From positions 1 to 6,830 of the forward strand of contig JACPBU010000085.1 of the NCBI GenBank assembly GCA_016180165.1: a DNA stretch of 6,830 nt. The letters are read 5' to 3'. The stretch's first letter is position 1. Each line of letters opens with the position of its first letter. The translations under genes were made by a program, and so were the position numbers. Positions 1 to 3,708 of this stretch are shown here, one piece after another. The DNA is from Candidatus Woesearchaeota archaeon. Its GTDB lineage: Archaea > Nanobdellota > Nanobdellia > Woesearchaeales > JACPBV01. The notes beneath the pieces were generated by a model, which did not search any database, was not told where the DNA came from, and saw nothing but the letters and a program-made list of their open reading frames with translations.

Positions 1-93
1 GGGACAGAAAAGGCCAGACAGAATAGACACCGCAAACATGCTAACGTCACTATGGCACAACCTTTGTTGGGTAGGATAGCTTAATTCTGTCCC
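1..93. repeat. Inverted repeat pair, possible mobile-element terminus
   Basis: GGGACAGAA at 1-9 is matched perfectly by its reverse complement TTCTGTCCC at 85-93. A further copy of GACAGAA occurs at 17-23, and a small CAAC/GTTG hairpin (58-61 / 66-69) lies between the arms. The left arm begins at the first base of the window, so the repeat may extend outside it. The G-rich ends and repeated subterminal motif resemble transposon ends or a small non-autonomous element, but no transposase is present and no target-site duplication can be seen. A tRNA was considered because of the 7-bp stem-like ends, but no T-arm or D-arm can be built. Identity is therefore uncertain. Confidence 0.4.
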
Positions 94-231
94 ACACCCG
101 GTTTTTGGGCAAATGAATAAAACCACAAGAACAATGAATTGAATCTCTTATGGGCAACTCAAGAAAATAAACTTATCGACTCGCCTCAAGAAACAATTCA
201 ACAACTCAACCCGGGACATGTGCTTATCTTA
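94..231. other. Intergenic, no gene recognised
   Basis: I see no coding region with a plausible start and length here. The stretch is AT-rich and lies downstream of the minus-strand PRC-barrel gene. Read on the minus strand it contains T-rich runs (around 108-125 and 163-172) that could act as archaeal U-tract terminators for that gene, but neither is strong enough to call on its own. Confidence 0.4.
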
Positions 232-513
232 TCAATCAGCATCTTTTGGCTCGTCATCTCCAGAATATGAGGGCACTGCGGCTTTGCTGATGATCATGAT
301 GTCTCCTATCGATTTCACCAGCTGATGTGGGACAATAACCCCTTTTGCACTGCCTAAAACCCTGCTCAGGAAAGAATTTTTTGTTGCACGGACACGCCAA
401 CCGAAAACCTTGTTGCTTGCAAGAATGCTTTCTTCAATGTCACCGAAATATTCACCAGCATCAGTAAAGACGCGCATATCATATGATTCGCTGATCCGTT
501 TCATCTTTAACAT
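232..513 (-). CDS. PRC-barrel domain protein (small, single domain)
   Basis: This encodes a 93-residue soluble protein made almost entirely of one PRC-barrel-like beta fold. It opens with a strand around RISESYDMRVFTDAGEYFGD, continues through an I-E-E-S-I-L segment and a basic stretch (VRATKNSF), and reaches the typical VIVPHQLVKSIGDIMII segment, where a V-P-x-x-x-V-x-x-I-G-D pattern is visible. The C-terminal tail is short and acidic. I chose the ATG at 511-513 because a strong GGAGGGG Shine-Dalgarno (520-526) sits just upstream; the earlier in-frame GTG at 526-528 overlaps that site. Known archaeal PRC-barrel proteins include the haloarchaeal CdpB division proteins that work with SepF, but others have unrelated roles, so a division function is only a possibility. 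The gene is divergent from the traB-like cluster. Confidence 0.75.
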   Translation of the reverse strand: MLKMKRISESYDMRVFTDAGEYFGDIEESILASNKVFGWRVRATKNSFLSRVLGSAKGVIVPHQLVKSIGDIMIISKAAVPSYSGDDEPKDAD

Positions 514-519
514 AGCCAG

Positions 520-526
520 CCCCTCC
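520..526 (-). promoter_or_regulatory. Shine-Dalgarno site of the PRC-barrel gene
   Basis: The minus strand reads GGAGGGG here, six bases before the ATG at 513. It decides the start codon: the alternative GTG at 526-528 would fall on the ribosome-binding site itself. This transcript therefore appears to have a leader, unlike the leaderless genes further right. Confidence 0.7.
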
Positions 527-603
527 ACACCTGTCTGTGAAATTTACCTCTTCTCTTATTGCTTAGCCTAATTGTTCCAAGCAGTATACTGTTAGAAAAG
601 TCA

Positions 604-614
604 AGATATATAAA
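604..614. promoter_or_regulatory. Bidirectional archaeal TATA element between PRC-barrel and traB-like genes
   Basis: The plus strand reads GATATATAAAG and the minus strand reads CTTTATATATC, so the same near-palindromic element matches the archaeal TTTAWATA consensus in both directions. Read rightwards, a start site about 26 bases on would fall near 635, giving a short leader before the ATG at 649. Read leftwards, it would fall near 583, giving a leader of about 70 bases that contains the GGAGGGG site of the PRC-barrel gene. Assignment rests on sequence and spacing only. Confidence 0.6.
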
Positions 615-648
615 GCTACCGCTTCCCCTTATGGTTATTTCTCTACCT

Positions 649-1329
649 ATGAAGTACAAAAATCTCATCCTTTTGGGGAGCTCACATATAGCCAAAGAGA
701 GCGTTGCAGCCATCAGGAGGATCATTGCCGAGGAAAAGCCTGATTGCGTAGCCTTAGAACTCGATAAAGCCAGGTATTTTGCCCTGCTCAACCCGGCACC
801 ACGAAGCATAAGCATCTCTCTGCTATTCAAAGTCGGAGTCAAGGGATTTCTCTTTTCCCTCATCGGCTCATGGGCTGAGAAGAAACTTGGGAAGGCTGTG
901 GGAGTCGCTCCCGGAGTTGAGATGAAAGAAGCAATCCATGAAGCCAACAAGCAAAAACTCAAGATTGCCCTTATTGACCAGCCCATCGAAAAGACCCTGC
1001 AAAGGCTCTCCCAAACAATCACCTGGAAAGAAAAATGGCGTTTTGTTGCTGATGCTTTCAGCTCCATCGTGCTGAAAAAGCAAGAGTTCTCTTTTGACCT
1101 CAATACCGTGCCAAACAAAGACCTCATCATCAAGATGATGGCTCATGTCAGGAAAAGGTATCCCAGCCTTTACCTGGCCCTTATCTCAGAAAGAAATAAG
1201 TTTATGGCACGGAAACTCTTCCACCTCATGCAGAAGCATCCGGAGTGGAAAATCCTGGCGATCGTCGGAGCAGGGCATACTGAGGGAATACACTCCCTTC
1301 TTTCCAACCCAAATGTTTATATAGTTTAA
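649..1329 (+). CDS. TraB-family protein (Tiki/TraB/ChaN superfamily), TraB domain only
   Basis: This 226-residue protein shows the family's conserved points in order: GSSHIAKES at 10-18 (the GTxHxxxxS motif, with S for T), an acidic LELD at 36-39, IALIDQP at 106-112, ERNKFMARKL at 181-190, and IVGAGHTEGI near 205-214. TraB/PrgY proteins inhibit peptide pheromone activity in enterococci, and the superfamily includes the Tiki metalloproteases, so a peptidase-like role is possible but unproven here. Many archaeal TraB proteins carry a C-terminal membrane domain; this one ends right after the GAGH region, so that part is absent. I chose the ATG at 649 because homologous proteins begin just before this strand and because the TATA element lies about 40 bases upstream. 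The in-frame ATG at 631 is possible; an upstream TTG at 559 would run through the promoter. It is the first gene of a three-gene cluster. Confidence 0.85.
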   Translation: MKYKNLILLGSSHIAKESVAAIRRIIAEEKPDCVALELDKARYFALLNPAPRSISISLLFKVGVKGFLFSLIGSWAEKKLGKAVGVAPGVEMKEAIHEANKQKLKIALIDQPIEKTLQRLSQTITWKEKWRFVADAFSSIVLKKQEFSFDLNTVPNKDLIIKMMAHVRKRYPSLYLALISERNKFMARKLFHLMQKHPEWKILAIVGAGHTEGIHSLLSNPNVYIV

Positions 1330-1333
1330 GGCG

Positions 1334-1338
1334 GGTGA
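1334..1338 (+). promoter_or_regulatory. GGTGA ribosome binding site for the M50-like gene
   Basis: GGTGA, complementary to the archaeal 16S 3' end, sits in the 16-base gap after the TraB stop codon, seven bases before the ATG at 1346. The tight spacing supports co-transcription of the two genes and fixes the start of the second. Confidence 0.65.
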
Positions 1339-1345
1339 AAGTATT

Positions 1346-2134
1346 ATGCAGCGGTGGGTTGATTTCCAGTATAAAATCAAGCAGTATTTTGGCTTCTCAC
1401 GAACTGAAATTGTCGGGCTTATTGCAACTATCTTAACGGTCTCCTTCATCATCTCTTTCCGTGAGTGGGGGAGGGATGAATTCAGCCTGCTCATCGGACT
1501 GGGCAATTGGTTCCATGCGATACTTATCAGCGCTCTCACTGTGCTGGCCGCCAATGCAGCACAGCGCCTTGTTGGGTTGTACCATGGCTATAAAGTGGAA
1601 TATAAAATGTGGACATTTGGGCTCCTGTTCGGGCTGCTTGTGGCATTCTTATCTTATGGCAGAGTATGGTTCCTGGTTCCCGGGGGAGTGGTATTGCATC
1701 ATCTTGCGGGGCATCGCCTTGGCTACCACCGCTATGGGCCAGACTATTATATTTTCGGAGCAATAAGCTTTGCAGGGACACTTGGAGCCATGATATTAGG
1801 ATTGTTTTTCAAACTCATCAACATTTACCTGAACATTGCACTTATCGACAAGCTTGTGCTGCTCTGCATCGTCTATGCACTATATGACCTCATACCTTTG
1901 CCAACCTCAACGGGGGCAAAGCTTTTTTTCGGCTCACGCCTTGTCTATGTCCTTGGGGCTGCATTCGTCGTCGGGCTTTCAATGCTTATGCTCACCGATA
2001 TCCATCCGATCATCATGCTGATCGTTTCCGGGATAACTGCCCTGCTTATCTGGTTCTGGTATTACTGGGCAATGGAAAGGTTCTTATGGAAAGGCCCCTA
2101 TGCAGGAGGGTGGGCGCCTAAGAGCAAAAAATGA
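1346..2134 (+). CDS. Site-2 protease (M50)-like membrane protein, catalytically degenerate
   Basis: This 262-residue polytopic membrane protein has about six hydrophobic segments (around 22-37, 50-72, 89-112, 136-160, 165-184 and 198-240). Its architecture follows archaeal M50 peptidases: a first core helix followed by RLVGLYHGYKVEYKMW, then the SFAGTLGAMILGLFF helix, then YDLIPLPTSTGAKLFFGSRL. Active members carry HExxH, a GPxxN-like motif and NxxPxxxLDG at these three places. Here the residues read ANAAQ (69-73), GTLGAM (144-149) and DLIPLPTSTG (181-190), so both zinc histidines, the glutamate, and the zinc aspartate are all replaced. It is therefore probably a non-proteolytic relative, perhaps a substrate-binding or scaffolding pseudoprotease. 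A histidine-rich loop, HHLAGHRLGYH (118-128), is a notable local feature. The gene lies 16 bases after traB and overlaps the next gene by four bases. Confidence 0.75.
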   Translation: MQRWVDFQYKIKQYFGFSRTEIVGLIATILTVSFIISFREWGRDEFSLLIGLGNWFHAILISALTVLAANAAQRLVGLYHGYKVEYKMWTFGLLFGLLVAFLSYGRVWFLVPGGVVLHHLAGHRLGYHRYGPDYYIFGAISFAGTLGAMILGLFFKLINIYLNIALIDKLVLLCIVYALYDLIPLPTSTGAKLFFGSRLVYVLGAAFVVGLSMLMLTDIHPIIMLIVSGITALLIWFWYYWAMERFLWKGPYAGGWAPKSKK

Positions 2135-2472
2135 GCGGCGGGCATGGATTTCATGGGAGCTGGGTAGAATATGGCTTTTTTCTCCTATTGCTTATAGGAT
2201 TCCTTTTCTCCCTTGGAGCGCCTAATGCTGTGCTAAGCTACCTTATCCTGATCGTCATGGGGCTTGCTTTCGGCAGGCTGATATACCTCAAATACCACCA
2301 GCTAATCTTTCCTTATTTCGCCATCGCAGTTGGATTTCTTCTCGGCTATATCATCGGGAACAGGTACCAGAGCTGGCCGACGGTAATAATAGTTTTCGGG
2401 TTAAGCGCTTATTTCGGATATCTCATCCATAAGAAGAAACTTTTGAAAGGCGGATTTGGGATTGAGAAATGA
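2131..2472 (+). CDS. Small four-helix membrane protein, function unknown
   Basis: I do not recognise the family. The 113-residue product has a short N-terminus containing HGFHGSW and then four hydrophobic segments at roughly 14-29, 32-50, 57-78 and 83-100. A basic tail (HKKKLLKGG) follows and, by the positive-inside rule, would put the C-terminus in the cytoplasm; with four helices the N-terminus would be cytoplasmic too. Its ATG overlaps the stop codon of the M50-like gene (ATGA, 2131-2134), and no Shine-Dalgarno lies at a normal distance; the nearest purine-rich stretch is about 20 bases away. Translation probably depends on termination-reinitiation from the upstream gene, which suggests matched production and perhaps a physical partnership with the M50-like protein. 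A tag-along hydrophobic protein with no direct link cannot be excluded. Confidence 0.75.
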   Translation: MSGGHGFHGSWVEYGFFLLLLIGFLFSLGAPNAVLSYLILIVMGLAFGRLIYLKYHQLIFPYFAIAVGFLLGYIIGNRYQSWPTVIIVFGLSAYFGYLIHKKKLLKGGFGIEK

Positions 2473-2505
2473 CCTTCCCCTCAAAAACAACCGGGCATTA
2501 AACCA

Positions 2506-2556
2506 ACAACTATACTTACGGACAAAAATTATTGAACAATAGTTGTCCGTTCGTAA
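2506..2556. repeat. Overlapping inverted repeats with mutually exclusive pairing
   Basis: ACGGACAA (2518-2525) is perfectly complementary to TTGTCCGT (2543-2550). A nested TATTG/CAATA pair (2530-2534 / 2537-2541) lies inside. The right arm can instead pair further left: ACAACTAT (2506-2513) is perfectly complementary to ATAGTTGT (2539-2546). An additional TTACG/CGTAA pair (2516-2520 / 2552-2556) can extend the first structure. The two main pairings share 2543-2546 and so exclude each other. The repeats lie 34 bases after the membrane-protein stop and before the MBL gene. They could be 3' structure of the upstream mRNA, an operator, or leader structure of the MBL mRNA. Confidence 0.55.
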
Positions 2557-2602
2557 TAGCAAAAGACAGGTTTATCGTCTAAATGTTTGTGTCTTTTGCT
2601 AT
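2556..2602. repeat. 13-bp perfect inverted repeat upstream of the MBL gene
   Basis: ATAGCAAAAGACA (2556-2568) is matched without mismatch by TGTCTTTTGCTAT (2590-2602), separated by 21 bases. The right arm ends 11 bases before the ATG at 2614. A TATA-like TTTATC (2571-2576) lies in the spacer and would place a start site near 2600, inside the right arm. The arrangement suits a dyad operator or, if transcription begins further upstream, a hairpin next to the start codon. No U-tract follows, so an intrinsic terminator is less likely. Confidence 0.6.
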
Positions 2603-2613
2603 AACAAAATGCC

Positions 2614-3210
2614 ATGATAGTTGGGGCGCCTATCCGACATCAAGCCTATTCCACCATGCAACAACTCTCCAACAATGTCTGGAAGCTTTCGCTGATGAGC
2701 AATCTCTACCTTCTCAAGCTGAAGGAATGGGTGGTGATTGATACCGGGCCGGAGGAGGATAAAGAAATTGTGAAAGAAGAGATTAGTTCAATCGTTCCCC
2801 TGCAGGAGATATCTGCCGTTATCTTAACCCATCTCCATTTTGACCATATCGGCAACATTGACCTGTTTCGGAATGCTGAGTTCTTTGCTTCTGCTGAAGA
2901 GATAAGGCTATTGAAGCAAAATAAGCTGCACGCAATACTCAATGATAAGGCTGCGAAGAAGTTTTCGGCAATGCTGCATCCTTTGAAGGATATGCTCGGG
3001 CTGAAAGCCATTTTGACGCCAGGACATACGCTGGGAAGCGTCTGCCTGTGGTATCCCAAGGAGAAAATACTTTTCTCAGGCGATACGCTGTTTGAGCACG
3101 GCTATGGAAGGGTTGATTTTCCGTTTTCTGACGCTGAGGCTATGGAGAAGAGCTTAGTGCTGGTAAGAAAGATTCCGTATAAGATTCTGGCGGCTGGGCA
3201 TGATTACTGA
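2614..3210 (+). CDS. Metallo-beta-lactamase-fold hydrolase (glyoxalase II-like)
   Basis: The 198-residue soluble protein has a complete dinuclear metal site: THLHFDH at 72-78 supplies H73, H75, D77 and H78; H138 lies in TPGHTLGS, D157 in FSGDTLF, and H196 in AAGHDY at the extreme C-terminus. This is the ligand set of the glyoxalase II/MBL-fold hydrolases, which use two metal ions to hydrolyse thioesters, lactones, phosphoesters and other substrates. No substrate-binding C-terminal domain is present, so the substrate cannot be named; the chain stops two residues after the last ligand. Two starts are possible: the ATG at 2614, used here, or the ATG at 2656, which begins at MQQLSNNVWKL, where many relatives begin. 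Neither has a clear ribosome binding site. The gene follows two inverted repeats and converges on the FHA gene with only three bases between stop codons. Confidence 0.85.
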   Translation: MIVGAPIRHQAYSTMQQLSNNVWKLSLMSNLYLLKLKEWVVIDTGPEEDKEIVKEEISSIVPLQEISAVILTHLHFDHIGNIDLFRNAEFFASAEEIRLLKQNKLHAILNDKAAKKFSAMLHPLKDMLGLKAILTPGHTLGSVCLWYPKEKILFSGDTLFEHGYGRVDFPFSDAEAMEKSLVLVRKIPYKILAAGHDY

Positions 3211-3213
3211 TTG

Positions 3214-3612
3214 TTACTTAATAAAAGGGATTATTATCAACCCATACCTTAATCCCCTATTATTTCCAAGGGGTGAGGATATAATGATCCAGTCTCCTGG
3301 TTTTATTTTAAACTTTTTTCCATTGGGACCGCCCTTCACAAAAGTTGATTTCCCTTCCCCGGCCTGCCATTGTATGATGGTTGTTCCAACACTGGAAAAG
3401 TCTTCATAATCAAGGTGTTCTGAGAAGAATCCATGTTCGAGAAATATCTTCCCATGCGTTCTTGACACAAAGGACTCATTGAAGGTAATATCATTTCCTT
3501 CATTCCTCCCTATAGTGATTTGCGAGTTCAATGGCTTTTTGATGAACTTAAATTGTTCACTAACAAAATCCATCTCATGAAGCTGTACAACTTTTGCAAC
3601 CAATTCTGCCAT
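3214..3612 (-). CDS. FHA-domain protein (phosphothreonine-binding)
   Basis: A 132-residue cytosolic protein with one forkhead-associated domain. Conserved positions are visible: ITIGRNEGNDI (32-42) with G35-R36, FVSRTHGKIF (48-57) with S50 and H53, and LDYEDFSSVGTTI (67-79), followed by IKPGDWIII (103-111) for the closing strands. FHA domains bind phosphothreonine peptides; the Arg, Ser and His expected at the binding face are present. The usual N of the S-x-N-G-T turn is V75 here, which may change peptide selectivity or weaken binding. The first 22 residues form a short extension and no kinase or other domain is attached. The ATG at 3610-3612 lies about 27 bases from a TATA box, implying a leaderless mRNA. 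The gene is divergent from hef with a 96-base shared region and converges on the MBL gene, which suggests possible regulation with Hef. Confidence 0.85.
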   Translation of the reverse strand: MAELVAKVVQLHEMDFVSEQFKFIKKPLNSQITIGRNEGNDITFNESFVSRTHGKIFLEHGFFSEHLDYEDFSSVGTTIIQWQAGEGKSTFVKGGPNGKKFKIKPGDWIIISSPLGNNRGLRYGLIIIPFIK

Positions 3613-3634
3613 GTCTCTTCTTTTATTTTACGAA

Positions 3635-3645
3635 CTTTATAATAC
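3635..3645 (-). promoter_or_regulatory. TATA box for the FHA gene (leaderless)
   Basis: The minus strand reads GTATTATAAAG, centred near 3639-3640 and preceded by an A-rich stretch suitable as a BRE. The centre is about 27 bases upstream of the A of the ATG at 3612, so the predicted transcription start coincides with the start codon. No Shine-Dalgarno precedes the ATG, which fits a leaderless transcript. Confidence 0.65.
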
Positions 3646-3678
3646 TTTTGTTTCCCATCAGCATTTTTTTCACAAACC

Positions 3679-3686
3679 TATTTAAA
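3679..3686 (+). promoter_or_regulatory. TATA box for hef (leaderless)
   Basis: TATTTAAA, preceded by the A-rich ACAAACC as a possible BRE, is centred 26-27 bases before the GTG at 3709. The predicted transcription start falls on the first base of the start codon. The only purine motif nearby (GAGG, 3704-3707) is one base from the GTG and too close to act as a ribosome binding site. Confidence 0.65.
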
Positions 3687-3708
3687 CAAACTTTTCTTTC
3701 CTTGAGGC

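Noticed and set aside
1..94. Possible tRNA gene, because GGGACAG and CTGTCCC resemble a 7-bp acceptor stem followed by an A
   Set aside because: No T-arm with a TTC-type loop can be built before the 3' strand, and no D-arm or anticodon arm fits.
559..648. N-terminal extension of the TraB protein from a TTG at 559
   Set aside because: It would be coding through the TATA element at 604-614, and family members begin at the strand that starts at 649.
507..1133. Long minus-strand open frame of 208 codons
   Set aside because: It is antisense to the TraB gene, has no protein family signal, and its start region overlaps the opposing TraB motifs; it is a shadow frame.
3254..3273. CCCCT/AGGGG hairpin after the MBL stop as a terminator
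   Set aside because: The stem is only 5 bp with a 10-base loop, has no U-tract, and lies inside the FHA coding sequence.
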